NCBI RefSeq assembly: GCF_047600445.1
Contig: NZ_JASGKT010000002.1
Location: forward strand, 2,728,001-2,792,000
From: Piscinibacter sp047600445
Lineage (GTDB): Bacteria; Pseudomonadota; Gammaproteobacteria; Burkholderiales; Burkholderiaceae_C
Length of the DNA: 64,000 nucleotides
Reading direction: 5' to 3'
The translations under genes were made by a program, and so were the position numbers. Under the pieces are notes generated by a model. That model had not been told where the DNA came from. It saw only the letters and a program-made list of their open reading frames with translations, and searched no databases. Of this stretch, positions 56,700 through 64,000 are shown one piece after another (the stretch's first letter is position 1; every line of letters begins with the position of its first letter).

Positions 56700-57664
56700 G
56701 CGCCGGCACCGATTCGCAGGCGCCGCGCGTGGCGCCGGCATGGCGCGCACCGCTGGTCGCGTTCGCGCTCGGCCTCGCCGCGTGGTGGATGCTGCCCGAG
56801 CAGCTCGGCCTGCTGACGCGCATCGCGATCACGGCGCTGTTCGTGCTCTCGCTCGACCTGGTCGTCGGCGTCGCCGGGCTGGCCACGCTCGGCCATGCCG
56901 CGCTGTTCGGCGCGGGCGCGTATGCGGCCGGCGTCTTCGCGCTGCGGGTTCACGGCGATCCGCTGCTCGGCCTGGCCGCCGGCACCGGCGCGGGCGCGCT
57001 GCTGGCGCTCGCCTCCGGCGCCTTCCTGCTGCGCTACCACGGCTTCACCTTCCTGATGCTGACCGTCGCGGTGGCCCAGATCGCGCTCGGCCTGGCGCAG
57101 AAGGCGCGCGACTGGACCGGCGGCGACGACGGCCTGAGCGGCTTCGTGATGGAACCGCTGCTCGGCCGCTTCGCCTTCGACCTCGAGGGCCGCACCGCGG
57201 CGCTGTACGCGCTCGCGGTGCTGGCGCTGGGCTACTACGCGGCGCGGCGCGTCGTCGACTCGCCCTTCGGCCTGGCGGTGCGCGGCATCCACGAGAACCG
57301 CGCGCGCATGGCCGCGCTCGGCACGCCGGTGCGCTCGCGGCTGCTGGCCATGTACACCTTCGCCGGTGCGCTGGCCGGCGCGGCGGGCGCCCTGTCGGCG
57401 CAGACCAACGCGATCGTCGCGCTCGACAGCCTGTCGTTCGCGCTCTCGGCCGAGGCGCTGGTGATGCTGATCCTGGGCGGCGCCGGCCGGCTGCACGGCG
57501 CGCTGGTCGGCGCCGTGGTGTTCACGCTGCTGCACCACACCGCCGCCTCGATCAACCCGTACCACTGGCTGTTCGTGATCGGCGCGGCGCTGATGGCCGT
57601 GGTGCTGGTGCCGCCGCAGAAGGCGTTCGCATGGCTGCGCGCGCGGCTGGGGGCGAAGGCATGA
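56696..57664 (+). CDS. livM: LivM-type ABC transporter permease
   Basis: A 322-residue permease with around ten hydrophobic segments. GLATLGHAALFGAGAYAAGVFALRVHG and IHENRARMAALGTPVRSRLLAMYTFAGALAGAAGAL (abbreviated, 205-240) are typical LivM motifs, including the EAA-like loop that contacts the ATPase. It overlaps livH and livG by 4 bases each, implying translational coupling. Confidence 0.9.
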   Translation: MSAGTDSQAPRVAPAWRAPLVAFALGLAAWWMLPEQLGLLTRIAITALFVLSLDLVVGVAGLATLGHAALFGAGAYAAGVFALRVHGDPLLGLAAGTGAGALLALASGAFLLRYHGFTFLMLTVAVAQIALGLAQKARDWTGGDDGLSGFVMEPLLGRFAFDLEGRTAALYALAVLALGYYAARRVVDSPFGLAVRGIHENRARMAALGTPVRSRLLAMYTFAGALAGAAGALSAQTNAIVALDSLSFALSAEALVMLILGGAGRLHGALVGAVVFTLLHHTAASINPYHWLFVIGAALMAVVLVPPQKAFAWLRARLGAKA

Positions 57665-58404
57665 GCACCGTCCTGCTCGAAACGCGCGGCCTGGACAAGC
57701 GCTACGGCGGCCTGCACGTCACGCGCGGCGTGTCGCTGCGCCTGCACGCCGGCGAGCGGCTCGCGCTGATCGGCCCGAACGGCGCGGGCAAGACCACGCT
57801 GGTCAACCAGCTCAGCGGCACCGTCGCGCCGAGCGCGGGCAGCGTGTGGCTCGACGGCGAGGACGTGACGCGCCGCTCGCAGGCCCAGCGCGTGCGCGCG
57901 GGGCTGGCGCGCACCTTCCAGATCACCACGCTGGCGCCGCACCTGCCGGTGCAGCGACAGGTCGAACTGGCGCTGTTCGAACGCGAGGGGCTGACGAGAA
58001 GCTTCTGGCGCTCCATCGACGCCTACCCGGCGCTGGCCGCCGAGGCGCGCGCGCTGCTGCGCGATCTCGGCCTCGGCGCGCACGCCGGCTGGGCCACCGA
58101 GCGCCTGGCCTACGGCGAGCAGCGCCTGGTGGAGATGGCGCTGGCGCTGGCGCTGCGCCCCAAAGTGCTGCTGCTCGACGAGCCGATGGCCGGCGTGCCG
58201 CAGGGTGAAGGCGCGCGGCTGCTGGCCGCGCTCGACGCGCTGCCGAAGGAGCTCGCCGTGCTGATCATCGAGCACGACATGGACCTCGTCTTTCGCTTCG
58301 CCAGGCGCATCGTCGTGCTGGCCGAAGGCGAGGTGATCGCCGACGGCACGCCGGACGCGATCCGCGACGATCCGCGCGTGCGCGCGGCCTACCTCGGGCA
58401 CTGA
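57661..58404 (+). CDS. livG: LivG-type ABC ATPase
   Basis: A 247-residue ATPase. Walker A GPNGAGKTT near 39, FQITTLAPHLPV in the Q-loop area, the variant signature LAYGEQRLVEMALAL (LivG proteins often have YGxQR in place of SGGQ), Walker B VLLLDEPMAGV and IIEHDMDLVF switch. Starts in the livM overlap and is followed by livF after 2 bases. Confidence 0.9.
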   Translation: MSTVLLETRGLDKRYGGLHVTRGVSLRLHAGERLALIGPNGAGKTTLVNQLSGTVAPSAGSVWLDGEDVTRRSQAQRVRAGLARTFQITTLAPHLPVQRQVELALFEREGLTRSFWRSIDAYPALAAEARALLRDLGLGAHAGWATERLAYGEQRLVEMALALALRPKVLLLDEPMAGVPQGEGARLLAALDALPKELAVLIIEHDMDLVFRFARRIVVLAEGEVIADGTPDAIRDDPRVRAAYLGH

Positions 58405-58406
58405 GC

Positions 58407-59120
58407 ATGGACACGCCGCTGCTCGAACTGCACGACGTGGTCGCCGGCTACGGACCGACCACCGTGCTCAACGGCCTGGGCTTCGCCGTCGCGCCGCGCG
58501 AGAAGCTGGCCCTGATCGGCCGCAACGGCGTCGGCAAGACGACCACGCTGGCCGCGGTGATGGGCCTCGCGCAGCTCACGCGCGGCCGCATCGTCTTCGA
58601 CGGCGAAGACCTCGCCGGCCTCGCGCCGCACCAGCGCGCCGCGCGCGGGCTCGGCCTGGTGCCGCAGACGCGCGACATCTTCCCATCGCTGAGCGTGGAG
58701 GAGAACCTGGTCGCCGGGCTGAAGCGACGGCCCAAACGCGCGCTCGACGAGGCCTACGCGCTGTTCCCGCGCCTGGCCGAGCGGCGCCGCAACGGCGGCG
58801 CGCAGCTCAGCGGCGGCGAGCAGCAGATGCTGTCGGTGGCGCGCGCGCTGCTCGGACAGCCGCGGCTGCTGCTGCTCGACGAGCCGCTCGAAGGCCTGGC
58901 GCCGCTGATCCGCCAGGAGCTGCTGGCCGCCTTCGCGCGGCTGAGCCGCGAGCGCGGCATCACCGTGGTGATCGTCGAGCAGCAGGTGCAGGAGGCGCTC
59001 GGTTATGCCGACCGGGCGCTGGTGCTCGAGCGCGGCGCGGTGGTGCACGAAGCCGCCGCCGCCGCGCTGCGCGAAGACGGCGCCACGCTGGAACGCCTGG
59101 TCGGCATGGCGGTGCACTGA
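58407..59120 (+). CDS. livF: LivF-type ABC ATPase
   Basis: A 237-residue ATPase: Walker A GRNGVGKTT near 38, LVPQTRDIFPSLSVEENL, signature LSGGEQQMLSVARALL, Walker B LLLLDEPLEGLAP and switch VEQQVQEAL. Classic LivF. Together with LivG it forms the hetero-dimeric motor. It is followed by a P450 gene 16 bases later, with GGAGG before that gene's ATG, so transporter and P450 are one transcription unit. Confidence 0.9.
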   Translation: MDTPLLELHDVVAGYGPTTVLNGLGFAVAPREKLALIGRNGVGKTTTLAAVMGLAQLTRGRIVFDGEDLAGLAPHQRAARGLGLVPQTRDIFPSLSVEENLVAGLKRRPKRALDEAYALFPRLAERRRNGGAQLSGGEQQMLSVARALLGQPRLLLLDEPLEGLAPLIRQELLAAFARLSRERGITVVIVEQQVQEALGYADRALVLERGAVVHEAAAAALREDGATLERLVGMAVH

Positions 59121-59136
59121 ACGAACCGGAGGACGC

Positions 59137-60336
59137 ATGAACGAGAACCTGACCATCCCCGAGCTGGACATCGACCCCTATTCCAGCGAGAACCTGATCG
59201 ACCCCTACCCGATGCACCAGCGGCTGCGCGAGGCCGGGCCGGTGGTGAAGCTGACGCCCTACCCCACCGTGGTGGCCTGCGCGCGCCACGAGCAGGTGCA
59301 CGCGGTGTTCAACGACCACGCCACCTTCATCTCCGGCGCCGGCGTGGGGCTGACCAACTTCAACCTCGAGAAACCGTTCCGCCCGAGGAGCCTGATCCTC
59401 GAAGCCGACCCGCCGCTGCACACGGCGACGCGCGCGGTGCTGTCGCGCATCCTCAGCCCGAAGGCGGTGATGCAGATCCGCGCCGCCTTCACGGCCGAGG
59501 CCGAGGCGCTGCTCGATCGCTGCGTCGAGAAAGGCACGATCTGCGGCATCCAGGACCTGGCGCAGCTCTACCCGCTGAAGGTGTTTCCCGACGCGGTGGG
59601 CGTCGAGGCCGACGGACGCGAGAACCTGCTCGTCTACGGCGACATGGTGTTCAACTCGATGGGCCCGCGCAACGAGCTGCTGGCGCGCTCGACGCAGCGC
59701 ATGGAGGCGGTGACCGGCTGGATCATGGAACACTGCCAGCGCGAGCACCTGCGCCCGGGCGGTTTCGGCGACCAGATCTACCAGGCCGCCGATGCCGGCG
59801 AGATCACGCACGAACAGGCGCCGATGCTGGTGCGTTCGTTCCTGTCGGCCGGCGTGGACACCACCATCAACGGGATCGGCAACGCGCTGTACGCGCTGGC
59901 GCATCACCCCGGCGAGTACGCCAAGCTGCATGCCGACCCGACGCTCGCGCGCCCGGCTTTCGAGGAGGGCCTGCGCTGGGAATCGACCGCGCAGACCTTC
60001 TACCGCACCGCCGGGCGCGACTGCGAGATCGCCGGCGTGCCGGTGGCCGAGAACACCAAGGTGCTGTGCATGCTGGCCGCCGCCAACCGCGATCCGCGCA
60101 AGTGGCCCGACCCGGACCGCTACGATATCGAGCGCCGCCCGAGCGGCCACGTGGCCTTCGGCGCCGGCATCCACGGCTGCGTGGGCCAGGCGGTGGCGCG
60201 GCTCGAGGGCGAGGTGGTGCTGACGGCGCTGGCCAGGCGCGTCAAGCGCATCGAGATCGCCGGGCCGCACACCCGGCGACTGAACAACACGCTGCGCGCG
60301 CTCGACACGCTGCCGCTCGAACTGATCCCTGCCTGA
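59137..60336 (+). CDS. Cytochrome P450, CYP199A-like
   Basis: A 399-residue soluble P450. The oxygen-activation helix I motif is SAGVDTTINGIGNALY, the heme-cysteine loop is FGAGIHGCVGQAVARLEGE, and the E-x-x-R is in EEGLRWES. ESTAQTFYRTAGRDCEI, AANRDPRKWPDPDRYDI and RRLNNTLRALDTLPLELIPA (abbreviated) strongly resemble CYP199A enzymes of Rhodopseudomonas, which O-demethylate or hydroxylate 4-substituted benzoic acids. The ferredoxin directly follows, as in the known HaPux/CYP199A arrangement. AGGA lies 6 bases before the ATG. Confidence 0.88.
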   Translation: MNENLTIPELDIDPYSSENLIDPYPMHQRLREAGPVVKLTPYPTVVACARHEQVHAVFNDHATFISGAGVGLTNFNLEKPFRPRSLILEADPPLHTATRAVLSRILSPKAVMQIRAAFTAEAEALLDRCVEKGTICGIQDLAQLYPLKVFPDAVGVEADGRENLLVYGDMVFNSMGPRNELLARSTQRMEAVTGWIMEHCQREHLRPGGFGDQIYQAADAGEITHEQAPMLVRSFLSAGVDTTINGIGNALYALAHHPGEYAKLHADPTLARPAFEEGLRWESTAQTFYRTAGRDCEIAGVPVAENTKVLCMLAAANRDPRKWPDPDRYDIERRPSGHVAFGAGIHGCVGQAVARLEGEVVLTALARRVKRIEIAGPHTRRLNNTLRALDTLPLELIPA

Positions 60337-60349
60337 GCGAGAGACTTCC

Positions 60350-60673
60350 ATGCCAGACATCACCTTCATCCTCGCCGACGGCAGCGAGCACGGCCTCGAG
60401 GCGCCCGAAGGCGTCAGCGTCATGGCCGCGGCCACCGGCGCGGGCGTGCCCGGCATCGTCGCCGAGTGCGGCGGCTCGGCGATGTGCGCCACCTGCCACG
60501 TCTACGTCGACGAGGCCTGGGCGGCGCAACTGCCCGCGCCGCTGGCCAACGAGCTGGAAATGCTCGAGTGCACGGCCGCCGAGCGCCAGCCGACCAGCCG
60601 GCTGTCGTGCCAGATCAAGCTGACAGCGGCGCTGCAAGGCCTCGTCGTGCGCATCCCCGAGCGGCAACAATAG
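60350..60673 (+). CDS. [2Fe-2S] ferredoxin (adrenodoxin/putidaredoxin type)
   Basis: A 107-residue ferredoxin. Cluster ligands C40, C46, C49 and C87 are arranged as C-x5-C-x2-C-x37-C in AECGGSAMCATCHVYV and RLSCQIKL, the pattern of bacterial P450 redox partners. It begins 13 bases after the P450 gene and should pass electrons from the reductase encoded further downstream. Confidence 0.92.
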   Translation: MPDITFILADGSEHGLEAPEGVSVMAAATGAGVPGIVAECGGSAMCATCHVYVDEAWAAQLPAPLANELEMLECTAAERQPTSRLSCQIKLTAALQGLVVRIPERQQ

Positions 60674-60677
60674 GCCG

Positions 60678-61205
60678 ATGCCACGCAACATCGACCTCGA
60701 ACGCTACGTCCCGGCCTTCCTGACCTGGATCGCCAACAAGCTCTCCCGTGGCGCCTCGCAGAGCTACCTCGCCGCCTTCGACGTCGGCATCGAGACCTGG
60801 CGCTGCCTGGTGCTGCTGGCCATCGACGGTTCGATCTCTGCGCAACAGGTGTCGCGCGTGGTCGGCATGGACAAGGCTTCCGTGAGCCGCTGTTTCAAGA
60901 GCATGCAGGCCAAGGGCCTGATCACGATGAGCCTGGACGCCGACGACGGCCGGCTGCGCATCGCCACGCTGACGAAGAAGGGCCGCGCGCTGCACGACCA
61001 GATCCGCGGCATCGCGCTGGAGCGCGAACGCGCCTTCCTGTCGGTGCTGAACGCCGACGAGGTCGAGACGCTGATCGGGCTGCTCAAGCGCCTGCACGAG
61101 AATCTGCCGGCGGTGGAAACGGCCACGGCGCGCTACGTGGCGCGCCACTTCCCGGCTGCCGCGACGAAGCGGCGCGCGCGGTCTGCGGAGAACGACGATG
61201 AATGA
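60678..61205 (+). CDS. MarR family transcriptional regulator
   Basis: A 175-residue winged-helix regulator: RYVPAFLTWIANKLSRGASQSYLAAFDVGIETWRCLVLLA (abbreviated, 7-46), recognition helix ISAQQVSRVVGMDKASVSRCFKSMQAKGLI and wing DADDGRLRIATLTKKG. Typical MarR dimerisation helices at both ends. It sits between the ferredoxin and the reductase genes, 4 and -8 bases apart, so it is transcribed in the operon it likely represses through the tandem operator at 54,566. Effector is probably the aromatic substrate. Confidence 0.9.
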   Translation: MPRNIDLERYVPAFLTWIANKLSRGASQSYLAAFDVGIETWRCLVLLAIDGSISAQQVSRVVGMDKASVSRCFKSMQAKGLITMSLDADDGRLRIATLTKKGRALHDQIRGIALERERAFLSVLNADEVETLIGLLKRLHENLPAVETATARYVARHFPAAATKRRARSAENDDE

Positions 61206-62418
61206 ACACGCCTCGAACATCGTGATCGTCGGCGGCGGCCATGCCGGCGCGGCGCTCGCCAACGCGCTGGCCGCGGCCGGCCTCGCGTCGCGCACGCACC
61301 TGGTGTGCGCCGAGAACGAGCTGCCCTACCAGCGGCCGCCGCTGTCCAAGGCCTTCCTGAAGAACCCGGCCGAGGCGATCCAGCCGCATCGCGGCGAGAG
61401 CTGGTTCGCCGACGCCGGCATCACGCTGCACCGCGGCGACGCGGCGCTGTCGGTCGACCGCGCCGCGCGCACGCTGACGCTGCGCTCCGGCACCGTGCTG
61501 CGCTACGAGTGGCTGGTGCTGGCCACCGGCGCCACCGCGCGCACGCTGCCGGGGCTGCCGGCGGGGCTGGCCAACGTCGCGGTGCTGCGCGGCGCGGACG
61601 ATGCGCTGCGGCTGCGCGGCCTGCTCGCGGCGGCGGCGCGCGTGACCGTGCTGGGCGGCGGCTTCATCGGGCTGGAGATCGCCGCGACGGCGAACGCGCT
61701 CGGCAAGGCGGTGACGGTGCTCGAAGCCGCGCCGCGCCTGCTGCAACGCTCGCTGTCGCCGGAGCTGGCCGCGCACGTGCTGGCCACGCACCGCGCCAAC
61801 GGCATCGACGTGCGCCTCGGCGTGTCGGTGAGTGACTTCGTGCTCGAAGGCGAGCGCCTCGCCGCGCTGTCGGTGGACGGTGTGCGCGAGCCGATCGAAC
61901 TGCTGGTGATGGGCATCGGCGCCGCGCCCGACATGCAGCTCGCGCACGCGGCCGGGCTGGAATGCGGCAACGGCATCGTCGTCGACGCCTCGCTGCGCAC
62001 GTCGGACCCCGCCATCCTCGCCATCGGTGACTGCGCCAGCTTCCCCGAGCATGGCGGCACGCGCCACCTGCGGCTCGAATCGGTGCAGAACGCCAACGAC
62101 CAGGCGCGCACCGCGCTGGCCACGATCCAGGGCGCGGACGAACCGTACCGCGCGCTGCCGTGGTTCTGGTCGGAGCAGGGCGCGATGCGCCTGCAGATGG
62201 CCGGCCTGATGCCGGGCGAGGGAACGCGCCATGTGCGCCCCGGCGCCACGCCGGCCAGCTTCTCGGTGCTGCACTACGCGGGCGAGCGCCTGGCCTGCGT
62301 CGAGAGCGTCAACGCGCCGCTCGACCACATGGCCGCGCGCAAGCTGCTCGAAGCCGGCAAGAGCCCGGCGCCGGCGCTGGCCTGCGATCCGGCGGTGCCG
62401 CTGAAGCAGCACATCTGA
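61198..62418 (+). CDS. NAD(P)H-dependent ferredoxin reductase
   Basis: A 406-residue FAD protein of the putidaredoxin-reductase type. FAD Rossmann motif IVGGGHAGAALANALAAAG, PYQRPPLSKAFL, the GGGFIGLEIAATANALGKAVTVLE NAD motif (abbreviated, 150-173), ILAIGDCASF and the aromatic/tryptophan region LPWFWSEQGAMRLQMAG are all present. It overlaps the MarR gene by 8 bases and completes a three-component P450 system with the ferredoxin and P450. Confidence 0.93.
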   Translation: MNEHASNIVIVGGGHAGAALANALAAAGLASRTHLVCAENELPYQRPPLSKAFLKNPAEAIQPHRGESWFADAGITLHRGDAALSVDRAARTLTLRSGTVLRYEWLVLATGATARTLPGLPAGLANVAVLRGADDALRLRGLLAAAARVTVLGGGFIGLEIAATANALGKAVTVLEAAPRLLQRSLSPELAAHVLATHRANGIDVRLGVSVSDFVLEGERLAALSVDGVREPIELLVMGIGAAPDMQLAHAAGLECGNGIVVDASLRTSDPAILAIGDCASFPEHGGTRHLRLESVQNANDQARTALATIQGADEPYRALPWFWSEQGAMRLQMAGLMPGEGTRHVRPGATPASFSVLHYAGERLACVESVNAPLDHMAARKLLEAGKSPAPALACDPAVPLKQHI

Positions 62419-62437
62419 GGCGGGGAGACCCGCTCGC

Positions 62438-62564
62438 CCTGAGCTTGTCGAAGGGCCGCGCGCTGCATGGCGGCGGGCTTCGACAGGCTCAGCCCGAACG
62501 GGTCGTGCTCGCTTCAGCCCGAACGGGTCGTGCTCGTTTCCGCCCGAACGGTTGTGCTCCTTTC
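62438..62564. repeat. REP-like inverted repeat followed by a 25-bp tandem repeat
   Basis: Part 1 (62,438-62,494): CCTGAGCTTGTCGAAGGGCC and GGGCTTCGACAGGCTCAGCC form inverted arms, the same family as at 10,147. Part 2 (62,491-62,564): three head-to-tail units of 25, 25 and 24 bases, each with CCCGAACGG..GTGCTC..TTC; the third unit overlaps the stop codon of fumC. The 144-base gap between the two convergent genes has no other feature. Confidence 0.75.
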
Positions 62565-63960
62565 ACCCCTCCGGCCCGACCATGCGCTCGGCCCGCACCC
62601 AGGCGTCGAACTGCTCGGCGCCGAGGTGCCCGGAGGCGATGGCCGCCTCGCGCAGCGAGATGCCCTCGCGGTGCGCGCGCTTGGCGATCTCGGCGGCCTT
62701 GTCGTAGCCGATGTGCGGGTTCAGCGCCGTCACCAGCATCAGCGAGCGCTGCACCAGCTCGGCGATGCGCGCTTCGTCGGCTTCGATGCCGCGCGCGCAG
62801 TGTGCGTCGAAGCTGCGCATGCCGTCGGCCAGCAGGCGCAGGCTCTGCAGCATCGCGTTCGCGATCACCGGCTTGTAGACGTTCAGCTCGAAGGCGCCCG
62901 AGGCGCCGGCGACGGCGATCGTCACGTCGTTGCCCAGCACCTGGCAGCAGGCCATGGTCAGCGCCTCGCACTGCGTCGGGTTGACCTTGCCCGGCATGAT
63001 CGAGCTGCCCGGCTCGTTCTCGGGGATGCGCAGCTCGCCCAGGCCGGCGCGCGGGCCGCTGGCGAGCCAGCGCACGTCGTTGGCGATCTTCGCGAGCGCC
63101 GCGGCCAGGCCCTTGAGCGCGCCGTGCGCGTGCACGATCGCGTCGTGCGCGGCCAGCGCCTCGAACTTGTTGGGCGCGCCGACGAAGCGCGTGCCGCACG
63201 CGCGCGACAAGGCCTGCGCCATGCGCTCGCCGAACTCGGGGTGCGCGTTCAGGCCGGTGCCCACCGCGGTGCCGCCGATCGCCAGCTCGCGCAGGTGCGG
63301 CAGCGCGGCCTCGACGTGGCGGCGCGCCTGTGCGAGCTGCGCGGCCCAGCCCGAGACCTCCTGGCCCAGCGTCAGCGGCGTGGCGTCCTGCAGGTGCGTG
63401 CGGCCGATCTTGACGATGCCGGCGAACGCGCGCGCCTTGCCCGCCAGCGTCGCGTGCAGCGCGTCGAGCGCGGGCAGCAGCGCGCCTTCGACGGCCAGCA
63501 CCGCGGCGACGCTCATCGCGGTCGGGAACACGTCGTTGGACGACTGGCCGCGGTTCACCTCGTCGTTCGGATGCACCCGCCGGTCCGGCCCGACGGCGCC
63601 GCCGAGCAGCAGCGAGGCGCGATTGGCCAGCACCTCGTTCATGTTCATGTTGCTCTGCGTGCCCGAGCCAGTCTGCCAGACCACGAGCGGGAACTCGTCG
63701 TCGTGGCGGCCGTCGAGCACCTCTTGCGCCGCGCGGCGTATCGCGTCGGCCTTGGCCGCGTCGAGCGCGCCCAGCGCCGCGTTGACCTCGGCCGCCGCGC
63801 CCTTGACCCGCGCCAGCGCGCGCAGCAGTTCCTTCGGCATGCGCTCGCCGGAGATCGCGAAGTGTTCGAGCGAGCGCTGCGTCTGCGCGCCCCAGAGGCG
63901 GTCGGCCGATACCTCGATCGGGCCGAAACTGTCGTGCTCGGTGCGTGTGGCTCGTGTCAT
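62563..63960 (-). CDS. fumC: Class II fumarate hydratase
   Basis: A 465-residue FumC. N-terminal LWGAQTQRSLEHFAISGERMP, the catalytic SGTQSNMNMNEVLANRA, NDEVNRGQSSNDVFPTAM and the lyase signature GSSIMPGKVNPTQCEA (positions near 315-330) are intact, as is the C-terminal domain. It interconverts fumarate and malate without an iron-sulfur cluster. Start MTRATRTEHDSFGPIEV at 63,960; a slightly longer start at 63,978 is possible. The last bases to 64,000 are its upstream region. Confidence 0.95.
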   Translation of the reverse strand: MTRATRTEHDSFGPIEVSADRLWGAQTQRSLEHFAISGERMPKELLRALARVKGAAAEVNAALGALDAAKADAIRRAAQEVLDGRHDDEFPLVVWQTGSGTQSNMNMNEVLANRASLLLGGAVGPDRRVHPNDEVNRGQSSNDVFPTAMSVAAVLAVEGALLPALDALHATLAGKARAFAGIVKIGRTHLQDATPLTLGQEVSGWAAQLAQARRHVEAALPHLRELAIGGTAVGTGLNAHPEFGERMAQALSRACGTRFVGAPNKFEALAAHDAIVHAHGALKGLAAALAKIANDVRWLASGPRAGLGELRIPENEPGSSIMPGKVNPTQCEALTMACCQVLGNDVTIAVAGASGAFELNVYKPVIANAMLQSLRLLADGMRSFDAHCARGIEADEARIAELVQRSLMLVTALNPHIGYDKAAEIAKRAHREGISLREAAIASGHLGAEQFDAWVRAERMVGPEG

Positions 63961-64000
63961 GCGGCCATCATGCGCCAAACGCCGAACCCTCAGTCGCGTC

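Noticed and set aside
62491..62564. Tandem 25-bp units as a mini-CRISPR
   Set aside because: The units are adjacent without variable spacers and derive from a REP-like sequence.

Overview
The window is very GC-rich (roughly 70% by eye), densely coded and strongly biased to G/C at third positions. Gene content and family-level resemblance point to a betaproteobacterium of the order Burkholderiales (Rubrivivax/Leptothrix/Comamonadaceae-like), facultatively denitrifying and metabolically versatile. I saw no rRNA, tRNA, CRISPR array, phage or transposase gene.

Layout. (1) 1-9,050: denitrification block: the C-terminal part of a NirN-type cytochrome d1 protein (with a one-base frameshift), an SUMT methyltransferase, a Dnr-type Crp/Fnr regulator and norC-norB-norQ-norD. 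FNR/Dnr-like 14-mers precede the SUMT gene, dnr and norC. (2) 9,048-15,155: assorted housekeeping and unknown genes (ArsR-like regulator, NIPSNAP, DUF1615 lipoprotein, a 558-residue unknown protein, a PanE-like reductase, a serine-dehydrogenase-type proteinase). (3) 15,159-18,479: nickel module: TonB receptor, NikR, HupE/UreJ, with a NikR operator in front of the receptor. (4) 18,489-25,951: PNPOx-like protein, a lone E1 2-oxoacid dehydrogenase with a divergent Lrp regulator, LysE exporter, DUF2478, a degenerate GGDEF-EAL protein and a methyltransferase. (5) 26,003-37,137: complete assimilatory nitrate system: NasR (NIT-ANTAR), then an NtrC-like site, a sigma54 promoter and a two-hairpin antitermination leader, followed by nrtABD, nirBD, nasA and cobA.

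(6) 37,160-47,037: a probable catabolic island. An amino-acid-type ABC transporter, RidA, two amidohydrolases and a truncated amidase run leftward. A GntR regulator sits in the middle, and an Asp/Glu-racemase-fold enzyme, a hydantoinase and a DUF3830 protein run rightward. Repeated GTCGAC palindromes are candidate operators. (7) 47,054-51,806: CaiB/BaiF CoA-transferase, RidA and D-cysteine-desulfhydrase genes, SelO and two tiny proteins. (8) 51,864-54,484: orphan Rieske protein, sigma54 enhancer-binding regulator and a cytochrome c. (9) 54,566-62,418: a branched-chain-type ABC transporter fused into one transcription unit with a CYP199A-like P450, its [2Fe-2S] ferredoxin, a MarR regulator and a ferredoxin reductase, behind a tandem palindromic operator. 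(10) 62,438-63,960: repeats and fumC.

The clearest integrated story is nitrogen oxide use. NO reduction and heme d1 synthesis look to be under Dnr/FNR control. Nitrate assimilation looks to be under NtrC/sigma54 control plus nitrate-triggered antitermination. Each pathway has its own SUMT to feed siroheme or heme d1. The most novel-looking pieces are the catabolic island, the Rieske/EBP/cytochrome c locus and the transporter-P450 operon with its tandem operator. All assignments come from reading the sequence; no database search was run.
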